This document shows, piece after piece, positions 37,453 through 46,424 of a DNA stretch of 64,000 bases. The notes beneath the pieces were generated by a model that was not told where the DNA came from, made no database searches, and saw nothing but the letters and a program-made list of their open reading frames with translations. Positions within the stretch are counted from its first letter, which is position 1. Every line of letters begins with the position of its first letter. Made by a program: the position numbers and the translations under genes. Origin of the DNA: Thermaerobacter sp. PB12/4term (lineage in GTDB: Bacteria > Bacillota > Sulfobacillia > Thermaerobacterales > Thermaerobacteraceae); contig NZ_CP048407.1 of assembly GCF_003403315.2 (NCBI RefSeq), forward strand, positions 2,232,001-2,296,000, given 5' to 3'.

Positions 37453-37920
37453 CTACGCCTCCCGGCCATCCCCGTCCGGGCGCGCCCGGCGGGACAGTTG
37501 CTCGCGGTCGCACCGCGGGCAGTAGCCGTAGACCTCGAAGGCATGCCCCACCACCCGGAAGCCCGGCACCGCCCCCGGCAGGACGCGATCGAGGGGCGGC
37601 GCGCATTCCGGCAGGCAGTAGCTGGTGCCGCAACCGAGGCAGACGGCATGATGGTGATGAACGTCGCCCTGCAGCTCGAAGCGGGCGGCCTCTCGGTTCT
37701 GCAGGTTGATCTGGCCTACCACGCCGGCGGCCGCCAGGGTCGCCAGGGTGCGGTACACGGTGTCCAGGCTAATCGTCGGGTGCGCCGCCTGGACCAGGGC
37801 ATGGATCTCGCGCGCCGTCAGGGGGCGCCCAGCCGATCCGAGGGTTTCCAGGATGGCGATGCGCTGGCCGGTGGCCCGCAGGCCCCGCTCGCGGAGCCAG
37901 CGCAGGACGTCGTCGCGCAC
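37453..37920 (-). CDS. zur: Fur-family metalloregulator, probably Zur
   Basis: 155 residues from GTG 37920. The winged helix LRATGQRIAILETL and TISLDTVYRTLATL is followed by the regulatory metal motif DVHHHHAVCLGCG and structural zinc cysteines in CLGCG and YCPRCD. PerR-type peroxide sensing cannot be excluded from sequence alone. Position between znuA and znuCB, convergent to the first and divergent from the second, supports zinc-dependent repression of the uptake genes. Confidence 0.88.
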   Translation of the reverse strand: MRDDVLRWLRERGLRATGQRIAILETLGSAGRPLTAREIHALVQAAHPTISLDTVYRTLATLAAAGVVGQINLQNREAARFELQGDVHHHHAVCLGCGTSYCLPECAPPLDRVLPGAVPGFRVVGHAFEVYGYCPRCDREQLSRRARPDGDGREA

Positions 37921-37937
37921 GCACCGGCACCTCTGTC

Positions 37938-37959
37938 ATCGTAGTATTCTTACATCGTA
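37938..37959. promoter_or_regulatory. Candidate Zur operator between zur and znuC
   Basis: CATCGTA occurs at 37938-37944 and again at 37953-37959 around a GTATTCTTA core, inside the 60-base divergent gap, with a TATTCT -10-like hexamer at 37945. The arrangement suits a repressor site controlling both zur and znuCB. It is not a textbook Zur palindrome. Confidence 0.45.
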
Positions 37960-37980
37960 ACGTAGGAGGAAATACGACCG

Positions 37981-38784
37981 ATGTCAACGTTGCAGGCGAC
38001 CGGAAGCACGCCCGTGCTGGAACTCGACGGGGTCCACTTCGCCTACGACGGCCGCCCGGTGCTCGAGGACGTGTCGCTGCGCGTCTTTCCGGGCGAGCTG
38101 GTGGGCCTGATCGGCCCAAACGGCTCAGGCAAGACGACCCTGCTGCGCCTGGCCCTGGGCCTGCTGCGGCCGCAGGCGGGCACGGTGCGCCTGTTCGGCC
38201 AGCCTACCGCCCAGTTCCGCGATTGGGGCCGCGTGGCCTACGTGCCGCAGCGGGCGACCCTGCAGAGCGGCGTCCCGGCCACGGTCCGCGAGGTCGTGCA
38301 CACCGGCCGCCTGCACGGACCGCGGCTCTGGCGCCCCTGGTCGGCGGCCGACGAAGCCGCGGTGGCGCGGGCCCTGCGCGAGGTCGACCTCGAGAACCTG
38401 GCCGACGAGCCGGTCGCGCGCCTCTCCGGCGGACAGGCGCAGCGCGTCCTCCTGGCCCGCGCGCTGGCCGGCGATCCCGCGCTCCTGCTCCTGGACGAGC
38501 CGACGGTGGGCATCGACCCCGGGGCCCAGGAGCGGTTCCTCGTCCTGTTGCGGCGGCTGCGGGAGGAGCGCGGCGTGGCCATGGTGCTGGTCTCCCACGA
38601 CGTGGGCGCAATCAGCCAGGAGGTCACCCGGCTGGCCTGCCTCAACCGCCGGCTGTTCTACTGCGGGCCGCCCCAGGACTTCACTCCGGGATGGTGGAGC
38701 GACCTCTACGGGCACCCGGTGCACCTCGTGGAGCACCGGCACGCGCACGACCACCACGCGTATGACGGGGAGGAGGGCCGCTGA
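37981..38784 (+). CDS. znuC: Zinc-type ABC transporter ATP-binding protein
   Basis: ATPase of 267 residues driving metal import. ATG 37981 follows AGGAGGAAATACGACCG. Walker A is [10 protein letters not shown]-loop [12 protein letters not shown], signature [15 protein letters not shown], Walker [16 protein letters not shown]-loop VSHDVG. The C-terminus carries a His-rich end ([15 protein letters not shown]), often seen in metal-ion ABC ATPases. The stop overlaps the permease start (TGATG). Confidence 0.95.
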   Translation: MSTLQATGSTPVLELDGVHFAYDGRPVLEDVSLRVFPGELVGLIGPNGSGKTTLLRLALGLLRPQAGTVRLFGQPTAQFRDWGRVAYVPQRATLQSGVPATVREVVHTGRLHGPRLWRPWSAADEAAVARALREVDLENLADEPVARLSGGQAQRVLLARALAGDPALLLLDEPTVGIDPGAQERFLVLLRRLREERGVAMVLVSHDVGAISQEVTRLACLNRRLFYCGPPQDFTPGWWSDLYGHPVHLVEHRHAHDHHAYDGEEGR

Positions 38785-39629
38785 TGCCGGACTTCCTGGC
38801 CTATGACTTCATGCAGCGGGCGCTGGCGGCCGGCCTGCTGGTCGCGGCCGCGGCGGCCACGGTGGGGCTGTTCGTGGTACTACGCCGGCTCGCCCTCCTC
38901 GGCGACACGCTGGCCCACGTGGCCCTGGCCGGCGTGGCCGCGGGCATCCTGCTGGGCGTGTACCCAGTGCTGACGGGCCTGGCCGGCACGCTGGCGGGCG
39001 CGCTGGCCGTGGAAGGCCTGCGCGTACCCTTCCGCCGCTATGGCGAGCTGGCCACGGCCGTGATCCTGGCCACGTCGCTGGGGTTGGCGGTCGTGCTCCT
39101 GGCCGTGGGCCGCGGCTTCAACACCGACCTGTTGGGGTACCTGTTCGGCAGCCTGGTGACCGTCGGGCCGGCCGACGTGGTCACGGTGGCGGTGCTCACC
39201 GTCCTGGTAGTGGGCGTGGCTACGCTGCTGTTCCGGCCGCTGTTCTTCCTCACGCTGGACGAGGACTTGGCCCGGGCCAGCGGGCTGCCCGTGCGCACGC
39301 TGAACGTGATCTTCGCCCTGCTGACCGGCGCCACGGTGGCCGTGACGATGCGCGTCGTGGGCGTCCTTCTGGTATCGTCGCTCCTGGTCCTTCCGGTGGC
39401 GACGAGCCTGCAGCTGGCCCGCAGCTTCCGCGCGGCCTGGCTGCTGTCGGTGCTCTTCGCCGAGCTGGCCGTGACGGTGGGGCTGGCGGCGGCGTTCTAT
39501 CTGGACCTGCCGCCAGGGGGCACGATCGTCTTGACGGCGGTCGCGCAGCTCTTGCTGGCGATCGCCGCCCGCCGCCCGTACGACCGGCTGCGCACCGGCG
39601 CGGCGGCCCGGCGGCCGGCGGCGGAGTGA
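38784..39629 (+). CDS. znuB: Zinc-type ABC transporter permease
   Basis: Integral membrane protein of 281 residues with about eight or nine helices, ABC-3 family. MQRALAAGLLVAAAAATVG, then RRLALLGDTLAHVALAGVA (the conserved region after helix 1) and LLGYLFGSLVTVGPADV are typical. The ATPase-contact loop is near DEDLARASGLPVRTLN. Starts on the last base of the znuC stop codon, so translation is coupled. Confidence 0.95.
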   Translation: MPDFLAYDFMQRALAAGLLVAAAAATVGLFVVLRRLALLGDTLAHVALAGVAAGILLGVYPVLTGLAGTLAGALAVEGLRVPFRRYGELATAVILATSLGLAVVLLAVGRGFNTDLLGYLFGSLVTVGPADVVTVAVLTVLVVGVATLLFRPLFFLTLDEDLARASGLPVRTLNVIFALLTGATVAVTMRVVGVLLVSSLLVLPVATSLQLARSFRAAWLLSVLFAELAVTVGLAAAFYLDLPPGGTIVLTAVAQLLLAIAARRPYDRLRTGAAARRPAAE

Positions 39630-39692
39630 GGAGCGCCCGTCGAAGGAACGCGGGAAGGTGCCGGGGAATCACCCGTCCGCGGTGGTGATCGC

Positions 39693-41111
39693 GTGCTGCC
39701 TTCCCGATCCGTGGGCGTCCAGGCCCTGGCCTCGCGCCTGCGGGTCCTCGGCCACCCCGTGGGTCCGGGCGAGGTCGCCGACGCGCTGGCCGCCCTGGCC
39801 GCCGCCGCGGTGGCCGACCGCCAGGTCGTGCGCGCCGTGCTGCGTTGCACGCTGGTCCGCGATCCCGAGTTCCTGGCGGCCTTCGACTCCCTGTTCGACG
39901 AGTACTTCCCGGCGCGCCCGCAGGCCGCCGCCCAGGCGATCGCCACGCTGCGCGAGCCGCGGACCGCCGGGCGACAGGCGGCGGGATCCGCACACCGCGG
40001 TCAAGGTCCCGGACCTGCTCCCGGCGGGGCGCGACCCGCGCCCGCGGCCCGCGCCGGAGGGAACCGGCGACGACCGCATGCCGCGGCTGCATCTGGCATA
40101 TTCCCCGACCCGGCACGCCGGCGCGCCGCCTGGGTGGAGGCCGACCCGGCCTAGGCCGCCGCCTACCGCCGCGCAGCCGCCCAGGTGGCCCGGGCCCTCA
40201 CCCGGCACCCCTCGCGCCGCTACCGGCCGGCGCGGCGCGGGCCGCGCGTCGACCTGCGGACCAGCATGCGCGGCTGGCTGCGCGCGGGCAGCGAACCGCT
40301 GCGCCTGTTGCGCCGGGCGCGCAAGCCGCACCCGGGCCGGGTGATCGTGCTCTGCGACGTGTCCGGCTCCATGGAGCCGTACAGCCATCACCTGCTGCGC
40401 TTCGTCCACGCGCTCGACAAGTTCCTGCCGCGCCGGGTGGAGGCGTTCGCGTTCAGCACGAGCTACCTGCGGCTCACGCCGTTCCTGCGGGCTGGCGACG
40501 CCGACGCGGCGTTCCGCCGGGCCGTGGCAGCGGCTGCCGACTGGGGCGGCGGCACGCGCATCGGCGAGTGCCTCGACCACTGGTACCGCGAATACGGCTC
40601 GTCGCTGTGTCGGCGCCGGTCCACCGTGATCATCCTCAGCGACGGGCTGGACATGGGAGACCCCGAGGTGCTGCGCCGGGCACTGGGCCGGATCCGCCGC
40701 GCCACCGGCCGCGTGGTCTGGCTGAACCCGCTGGCGGGCGACCCGCGCTACCGGCCCCTGGCTCGGGGCATGCGGGCAGCGCTGCCCTTCGTCGACGCGC
40801 TGCTGTCCGCCCACGACCTGGAGAGCCTGGCGCTGCTAGGCCGCCTCCTGGCGGCACGGGCCGGCACGCTCCCCGCGCCGCGCCAGGCCGCGCCATCTGC
40901 CGCGCTGGAGGTGCAGGATGCCGATGAGAACGCCTCGACGACTGGGATCGCTGACGCCGGGCCGGACGCGCTGGCCGCCACCTGGAGATTCAGCGCTGCC
41001 GGCACGGGCGGTCGCACGCGCGGTGGCGGGAGCGGATCGACGTTTCGATCGAACGCGGAGATTCACCACTGCCGGCACCTCGTCGGCATGCGCTCCCCGC
41101 GCCAACTATGA
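39693..41111 (+). pseudogene. CoxE-like von Willebrand A protein, broken
   Basis: The N-terminal part (GTG 39693: VQALASRLRVLGHPVGPGEV ... FDSLFDEYFPARP) and the C-terminal vWA part (YRPARRGPRVDLRTSMRG, GRVIVLCDVSGSMEPYS with MIDAS DVSGS, IILSDGLDMGDP) are in the same frame, with an in-frame TAG at 40152. Between about 40020 and 40150 the protein-like sequence (GDDRMPRLHLAYSPTRHAG) lies in another frame, so two compensating frameshifts exist as well. CoxE proteins work with MoxR-type ATPases in cofactor insertion. Here the gene follows znuB in the same direction but has its own lead, and it should be inactive. The last ~75 residues are unrelated filler. Confidence 0.7.
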
Positions 41112-41156
41112 CCCCTTATTCCCGATCAAACCCTGGCGCATCAACGTTCCGGCCCC

Positions 41157-41281
41157 CCGGCGCCGCGCGCCTCCACGACCCGCTGACGGACGCGACCGTC
41201 CTGTCGCGCGTTCTCGACGAGTTGGAGGTAGGTGCGGGTGGAGCCGTCTTTGTTCTTGAAGGTCTTCTGGCCGATGAACAT
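41157..41281 (-). pseudogene. IS1634-type transposase, N-terminal fragment
   Basis: ATG 41281, with GAGGG seven bases upstream, begins MFIGQKTFKNKDGSTRTYLQ and continues LVENARQDGRVRQRVVEARG, the canonical N-terminus of IS1634-family transposases. Similarity stops there. A left-end-like sequence (TGTAGTCCCACGG on the minus strand) lies at about 41329-41341. An internal fragment of the same family lies at 33026. Confidence 0.7.
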
Positions 41282-41546
41282 CGCACAACCCTCATAGCAT
41301 CGAAACCAGTCGCATACAAGTACCTGCTAACCGTGGGACTACACTTTTGGGCCCAAAAGAACCGCCGCCCCATGGGAACCCCTTGACCATGCGGGGACTC
41401 ATGCGGGTTCCTGGGGCGGTGTGGCACCGAGAAGGGCCGTCAACTGGAACACCCGAGGCAAAACCGAGTCAAACCTCAGCTAGACTACTTGTAGAAGTGG
41501 CCGTCATTTCAGCAAGCGCGAGTTATTTCATTGGAGGGGTGACGGT

Positions 41547-41879
41547 ATGGCAAGTTTCGACGTTCATCAGGTCGTCGTTCAATTCGTCGCAGGCATCGGC
41601 GCCATGATCGCGACGGGTGTTACGTCTGTCGTTGGACTTGTTCGCCGGCGTCCGGTCTGGTTATACGTTGCCGCTATATGCATCCTTGGCCCTTCGTATT
41701 TTATTGCTGGTCTGTCCGACAGCCTTATCATCGTGGGGGTCTTGGCCCCTGCTCTGTGTATCGCATCTGGAATGGCGTTGAAGTATGACAGAACTGCGGT
41801 GGCCGCCATACTGATGATACCGGTTTATGTTATGTTCCTCCTGTTCCTATTGATGTACGTGTCGGCGGCGGGATCCTAA
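41547..41879 (+). CDS. Small membrane protein, unknown
   Basis: 110 residues with three hydrophobic segments (VVQFVAGIGAMIATGVTSVVG, VWLYVAAICILGPSYFIAG, AAILMIPVYVMFLLFLLMYV). GGAGGGG lies seven bases upstream of ATG 41547. G+C is visibly lower than in neighbours, suggesting horizontal acquisition. I do not recognise the family. It stands alone between IS debris and the sugar transporter. Confidence 0.6.
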   Translation: MASFDVHQVVVQFVAGIGAMIATGVTSVVGLVRRRPVWLYVAAICILGPSYFIAGLSDSLIIVGVLAPALCIASGMALKYDRTAVAAILMIPVYVMFLLFLLMYVSAAGS

Positions 41880-42452
41880 GACGGTCCGCGACGCCAACAG
41901 CCGTCCGGGGGCCGATTCGGCCCCGGCTACCCTCTATGGGATGTACTCCGCGGTCCCGCTTTCCTGCCGGGAGCGGTCGGAGGTTGCAGCATGTTACCTT
42001 GGTAGACAGCGACCTCGCCAACGCGGAACGCGGCTCGTCGGACCACGAGAGCTCCCCGCAACTCGCACACCCCTCCTCGATCTCCCGACGTTGTAGGCAC
42101 AGGAAACCTTCAGGCCATCGAGCGTATACCCGCCCCTCGTCACGCAGCACTACTTGGCTGACCCCAAGTCCGGCCCGGAGCCGCCACCAAAACGCGCCGC
42201 ACCGCCGGCGCCGGGGCCGCTTGCCCGGACGTGAGCACCGCCGTCAAGGCCTCCGTCCGCTCCTCTTCCGCCTGCAGCAGCGGCTCCTGATGCCCTGATG
42301 CTCGCAAGACGCGTGTGAACGGTTGCCGTGACTTCTACCGAATGCCGCGGGACGGAAGAACCACCCGCGGCACGAAAGAACCGCAGCACCGGGAAGGCCG
42401 TGGCGCAGACACGGATCCCCTCCTCCCCGGTGCCGAACCAGCCCGCTCCCCG
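41880..42452. other. Gene-poor region, possible decayed coding
   Basis: 573 bases without a confident gene. On the minus strand 42050-42200 can be read as GVSQVVLRDEGRVYARWPEG followed by RREIEEGCASCGE. This is protein-like and may be a relic, but no start with a ribosome site or family match is seen. An upstream piece in another frame reads QAEEERTEALTAVL. Confidence 0.35.
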
Positions 42453-43640
42453 TCACCCCCGTCCCTCCGCGGTCCCCGCCTGCAGGACGAACGCCGCCTC
42501 CCGGTGCGCCGTGCCGCCCTCGTCCGGATAGACCGCCGTCCCCGTTTCCGGGACGAAGAAGTATAGCTGCTCTTCCGGGACCAGAACGCTGACCACCTCC
42601 CCCTCCGCGACCCGGCGATCGGACGGCACCAGGGCCTGGAGGCGCAGGTTCGTCCCCACCTCCACGTGCACCACGACCTGCCCGCCGAGAAACTCGCAGA
42701 GGTGAACCCGCCCGGGCACCCTAAGAGCAGGCCTGTCCCCGGCACCCGGCCGGGGTTCGCCCGCCCGCTCCACGCAGACGGACTCGGGACGCACGCCCAG
42801 CAGCCATTCCTCGCGCCGGTACCGCGCCAGGAAGGCAGCCCGGCGCTCCGGGAGCCGCAGGGCGTGATCGCCCAGCTGGACGTGCGTGCCGCGGATCCGG
42901 ACCGGGACCAGGTTCATCGGCGGTGTCCCGACGAAGGTGGCCACGAAGGTGTTGACCGGCCGCCAGTAGATCCGCTCCGGTGTGTCCACCTGCTGGAGCC
43001 GCCCCTCCCGCAGGACCGCCACCCGATCGCCCAGAGTGAGGGCCTCCACCTGGTCGTGGGTCACGTACAGCATGGTCGCCCCCCACCGGCGGTGCAGCTC
43101 GATCAATTCGGCCCGGAAGCGCACCCGGAGCTGGGCGTCCAGGTTGGAGAGGGGTTCGTCCATCAGAAGGATGCGGGCATCGCGCACCAGGGCCCGGCCC
43201 AGGGCCACCCGCTGCCGCTGGCCGCCCGACAGCTCCCGGGGCTTTCTCCGCAGCAGCTTGTCGAGCCCCAGCAGTTCCGCCACGCGCCCGACCCGCTGGC
43301 GGATCTCCGCCTCGGGCACCCGGCGCAGGCGAAGCCCGAAGGCGATGTTCTCGAACACATCGAGATGGGGGTAGATGGCGTAGTTCTGGAAGACCATGGC
43401 CACGTCCCGCTCGCCCGGGGCCCAGCGGGACGCCGGCCGGCCGTCGATATAGAGCTCGCCTTCCGTCAGTTCCTCGAGGCCCGCCACCAGGCGCAGCGCG
43501 GTGCTCTTGCCGCAGCCCGACGGCCCCAACAGCACCAGGCGCTCCCCGGGTTCGACGGTCAGGTCCAGATGGTCCAGGGCGGTGACGCCGGCGAACCGCT
43601 TCGTCGCACCCTCGAAACGGATGGCCCCTCGGTCCTGCAT
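42453..43640 (-). CDS. Sugar ABC importer ATP-binding protein (MalK/UgpC type)
   Basis: 395 residues. ATG 43640 is preferred over GTG 43649 because GAGGAGG then sits eight bases upstream. Walker A GPSGCGKST, Q-loop VFQNYAIYPHLDVFENIAFG, signature LSGGQRQRVALGRAL, Walker B LLMDEPLSNLDAQLR and H-loop VTHDQVEAL are all canonical for carbohydrate uptake class 1. The C-terminal ~150 residues are a TOBE/MalK regulatory domain (FVGTPPMNLVPV, LGVRPESV). It is the last gene of the five-gene importer operon; such ATPases are sometimes shared among sugar importers. Confidence 0.95.
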   Translation of the reverse strand: MQDRGAIRFEGATKRFAGVTALDHLDLTVEPGERLVLLGPSGCGKSTALRLVAGLEELTEGELYIDGRPASRWAPGERDVAMVFQNYAIYPHLDVFENIAFGLRLRRVPEAEIRQRVGRVAELLGLDKLLRRKPRELSGGQRQRVALGRALVRDARILLMDEPLSNLDAQLRVRFRAELIELHRRWGATMLYVTHDQVEALTLGDRVAVLREGRLQQVDTPERIYWRPVNTFVATFVGTPPMNLVPVRIRGTHVQLGDHALRLPERRAAFLARYRREEWLLGVRPESVCVERAGEPRPGAGDRPALRVPGRVHLCEFLGGQVVVHVEVGTNLRLQALVPSDRRVAEGEVVSVLVPEEQLYFFVPETGTAVYPDEGGTAHREAAFVLQAGTAEGRG

Positions 43641-43653
43641 CGCATCCACCTCC

Positions 43654-44490
43654 TCAACCCTTGATCCCCGCCGAAAGGAACGTTTGGACCACGTAACGCT
43701 GGGCCACCCAGTAGGCCAGCAGCGGGGGCAGGGCCGCCAGCGTCGCCGCTGCCATCATGGGGCCCCAGGAAGTGCCGCCCTCCTCGCTGACGAACAACTG
43801 CAGCGCCAGGGGCAGCGTGAACATGTTCTCGTCCTTGATGACCAGAAGCGGCCAGAGATACTCGTTCCAGGTGTTGATGAACACCAGGATGCCCAGGGCG
43901 ATGAACACCGGGCGCAGGTTCGGGATGAAGACCTTGCGGATCACCTGCAGGTGGGTCGCCCCCTCCAGGCGGGCCGCCTCCACCAGACTGGCGGGTACCG
44001 AGCGAAAGGCTTGCCGCAACAAGAAGATGCCCATGGCCTCCGCCAGGTGGGGCGCCATGAGGCCCGCGTAGGAGTCGAGCCAGCCGAGCCGCGCCACCAC
44101 CAGGTAGTTGGGCAGCATGGTCACCTGCACGGGCACCAACATGCTGGCGACCACCGCGTAGAACAGGAACTCCCGGCCGGGGAAGCGGAACTGGGTGAAC
44201 CCGTAGGCCGCCAGCGTGGCGGTCACCAGCTGCACCGCCGTCACCAGCGCCGCCACCACCAGGGAATTGAAGAAGTACCGGGCGAAGGGAATCCGGTCCC
44301 ACACGTAGAGGAAGTTCGAGAGGGTCGGTCGGTGCGGGATCGGGCTGAGGAAGCTGGTGAAGATCTCGTCCTGGAACTTGAAGGCGGTGCCGACCATCCA
44401 GGCGATGGGCAACAGGCTGACGCCGCAAGCGACAATGAGCACCAGATGCCAGGGAAGTGCCTTCATTTGAGCTTTCTGATCAACTTTCAT
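43654..44490 (-). CDS. Sugar ABC importer permease (MalG/UgpE type)
   Basis: 278 residues, about six helices. The EAA loop that docks on the ATPase is EAARLEGATHLQVIRKVFIPNLRP (read in parts). The motif NSLVVAALVTAVQLVTATLAAYGF and the end YVVQTFLSAGIKG are typical of the second permease of class-1 sugar importers. ATG 44490 overlaps the upstream permease by 11 bases. Confidence 0.94.
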   Translation of the reverse strand: MKVDQKAQMKALPWHLVLIVACGVSLLPIAWMVGTAFKFQDEIFTSFLSPIPHRPTLSNFLYVWDRIPFARYFFNSLVVAALVTAVQLVTATLAAYGFTQFRFPGREFLFYAVVASMLVPVQVTMLPNYLVVARLGWLDSYAGLMAPHLAEAMGIFLLRQAFRSVPASLVEAARLEGATHLQVIRKVFIPNLRPVFIALGILVFINTWNEYLWPLLVIKDENMFTLPLALQLFVSEEGGTSWGPMMAAATLAALPPLLAYWVAQRYVVQTFLSAGIKG

Positions 44491-45355
44491 AGTGCACCCG
44501 CCTCTCCAACACCAGGGCCTGGAGCAGGATCAGGGGAAGGTAGAAGGAGAAGGCGAGGATCGCCACCGCCGCCGCCTCGCCCACCCGGAAGAACTGGAAG
44601 GCGTACTGATAGGTCAGATAGACCAGGTTGGTGCTGCTCTCATTGGGACCACCGCCCGTGAGCATATGCACGGGCACAAAGCTGTACTGCACCCCGGTGA
44701 TGAGGGAGGTCACCACCAGGTACAGCAGGGTGGCCGAGGTCAGCGGCAACACGACGCGGCGGAAGATCTGGCCCTCCCGGGCCTTTTCGACCCGGGCGGC
44801 CTCCACCAGCTCGCCGGGGACGGCCATGAGGCCCGCCAAGTAAACGATGAAGCTATAGCCGAAGGCCTTCCAGGCCGTCACGCCGACCACCGCCCACAGC
44901 GCCCAGCGGTGGTCGCTCAGCCAGGCGGGCGGATCGAGGCCGAGGGCCCGCAGGCCGACGTTGAAGGCGCCGATCAGGGGGTTGTAGAGCCACAGGAAGA
45001 TCACCGAGGCCACGGCCAGGGAGATCACCGTGGGCGTGAAGAGCACGGAGCGATAGACGGCCTGCCATCGCCGGGGCACCTGCATGATTCCGTAAGCCAG
45101 GAGCACGGGAACCGCAACGTTGGCCAGAAGGAGCCCTGCCCCGTAGAGAAGGGTGTTGCCCACGGCCACCCAGAACTCGCCGCTCCCCAGGATCTCCCGG
45201 TAGTTGCCGGCACCCGCCCAGACCCGTTCCGGGCTCACCAGGTTCCAGTCGAACAGGCTGAGGGAGAAGGTCACCACCAGGGGCCGGAAGACGAAGACCA
45301 GCAGCGGCAACAGGGCCGGCAAGATGAACAGGTAGGGGGTCAGATGTCGCCTCAT
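44480..45355 (-). CDS. Sugar ABC importer permease (MalF/UgpA type)
   Basis: 291 residues, six helices. MRRHLTPYLFILPALLPLLV is the usual first-permease N-terminus, PLVVTFSLSLFDWNL follows, and the EAA loop is EAARVEKAREGQIFRRVVLP. ATG 45355 has GGGGG at proper spacing and is preferred over GTG 45373. The gene runs directly on from the isomerase gene. Confidence 0.93.
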   Translation of the reverse strand: MRRHLTPYLFILPALLPLLVFVFRPLVVTFSLSLFDWNLVSPERVWAGAGNYREILGSGEFWVAVGNTLLYGAGLLLANVAVPVLLAYGIMQVPRRWQAVYRSVLFTPTVISLAVASVIFLWLYNPLIGAFNVGLRALGLDPPAWLSDHRWALWAVVGVTAWKAFGYSFIVYLAGLMAVPGELVEAARVEKAREGQIFRRVVLPLTSATLLYLVVTSLITGVQYSFVPVHMLTGGGPNESSTNLVYLTYQYAFQFFRVGEAAAVAILAFSFYLPLILLQALVLERRVHYES

Positions 45356-45369
45356 GCTCCACGCCCCCT

Positions 45370-46380
45370 TCACGTCCCCTGCCGGCGGCGCGGTCCCCAG
45401 GCCGCGCCCCTGGCGCTCGCCGCGGCCCCCTCTGCGCCGCCACCGGCGCCACCGGCCGGGCCTTCCGCCCCATCGCCGACGGGCACTACCGGCGGATGGG
45501 CCCCCTCCCTGGCGGATACCGCGAGCTCCTCCGGCCCATTACTCCCGGCCGCTGCACCGCCTCCACCCCGGTCGGGGCCGGACAGCCAGGCGCCGATCCG
45601 GAGGGCATCGTAGACCTGCCGCGACACCGGCGTCCCCGGGGCGTACTCCAGAATCAGCACCGGCGGTCGCGGGAGCTGTCGGAGGGCCTGCCAGACCGGC
45701 TGCCAGTCGATGGTCCCCTCACCCACCGGCAAGTGCTCGTCAGCCCCGCCGTGGTTGTCGTGCACGTGGAGGGCGTACAGCCGGGGGCCGAGGGCGACGA
45801 TGGTCTCCGCCAGCGGCCAGCCGTTGAGGTGGGCGTGCCCCACATCCAGCAAGGCCACGGCCCCCGGCACCTCCGCAAAGAGGGCGACAAATTCGTCCCG
45901 GTTGAAGAGGGAGAACGCGCCCACGCCGATGTTCTCCACCGCCAGGCGCACGCCGCGGCCCGCCGCCTCCTCCGCCAGGGTCCGCAGTGCCGACAGCACC
46001 CGCTCACGGGCCGCCGCCCGGTCGAAGAGGGGCGCGGCGGTGTCGTGGGTGTGGACCACGACGAACTCGGCCCCACCCGCCGCTGCGACCTGCACCACTT
46101 GCCGCAAGACCTCCACGGACCAACGGGCACGGTCAGGGAAGGGCGAGGCGAGGTTGATCTCCCAGAAGGGGGCGTGGACGCTGCGCGGCCCCTCCCACCT
46201 TTCCAGGCAGGCCGCCAACCGGCGGCAGGCTTCCTCCGGGTTCGACCAGACGGAACCCTCGGCGAAGATCTCCAGACCTCCCGACCAGGACCGGGTCGAC
46301 CGGTAAGGCTCGTCCCACGCGCCGGACGCCGCCGCGCCGTACAAGATGGGAAGCGTACTCAACCACATCCTGTCCAACAC
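45370..46380 (-). CDS. TIM-barrel sugar isomerase/epimerase (AP-endonuclease 2 fold)
   Basis: 336 residues. GTG 46380 follows GAGGAGGAGGG. A Xyl-isomerase-like TIM barrel (PF01261) is indicated by SVHAPFWEINLASP, FVVVHTHDTAAP, LAVENIGVG (metal Glu), ALLDVGHAHLNGWPL, LHVHDNHGGADEHLPVGEGTIDW (metal His and Asp) and VLILEYAP. The metal-binding Glu/His/Asp set is complete. The last ~65 residues are Gly/Ala-rich and disordered. Being inside the importer operon, it probably acts on the imported sugar or polyol; the actual substrate is unknown. Confidence 0.85.
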   Translation of the reverse strand: MLDRMWLSTLPILYGAAASGAWDEPYRSTRSWSGGLEIFAEGSVWSNPEEACRRLAACLERWEGPRSVHAPFWEINLASPFPDRARWSVEVLRQVVQVAAAGGAEFVVVHTHDTAAPLFDRAAARERVLSALRTLAEEAAGRGVRLAVENIGVGAFSLFNRDEFVALFAEVPGAVALLDVGHAHLNGWPLAETIVALGPRLYALHVHDNHGGADEHLPVGEGTIDWQPVWQALRQLPRPPVLILEYAPGTPVSRQVYDALRIGAWLSGPDRGGGGAAAGSNGPEELAVSAREGAHPPVVPVGDGAEGPAGGAGGGAEGAAASARGAAWGPRRRQGT

Positions 46381-46424
46381 AGGCCCTCCTCCTCTCGCTC
46401 ACACCGGGATCCGGGGGATCCCCT

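Noticed and set aside
42150-42456. Small Gly/Ala-rich ORFs upstream of the sugar ATPase
   Set aside because: No ribosome site, no start consistency and composition typical of chance frames.
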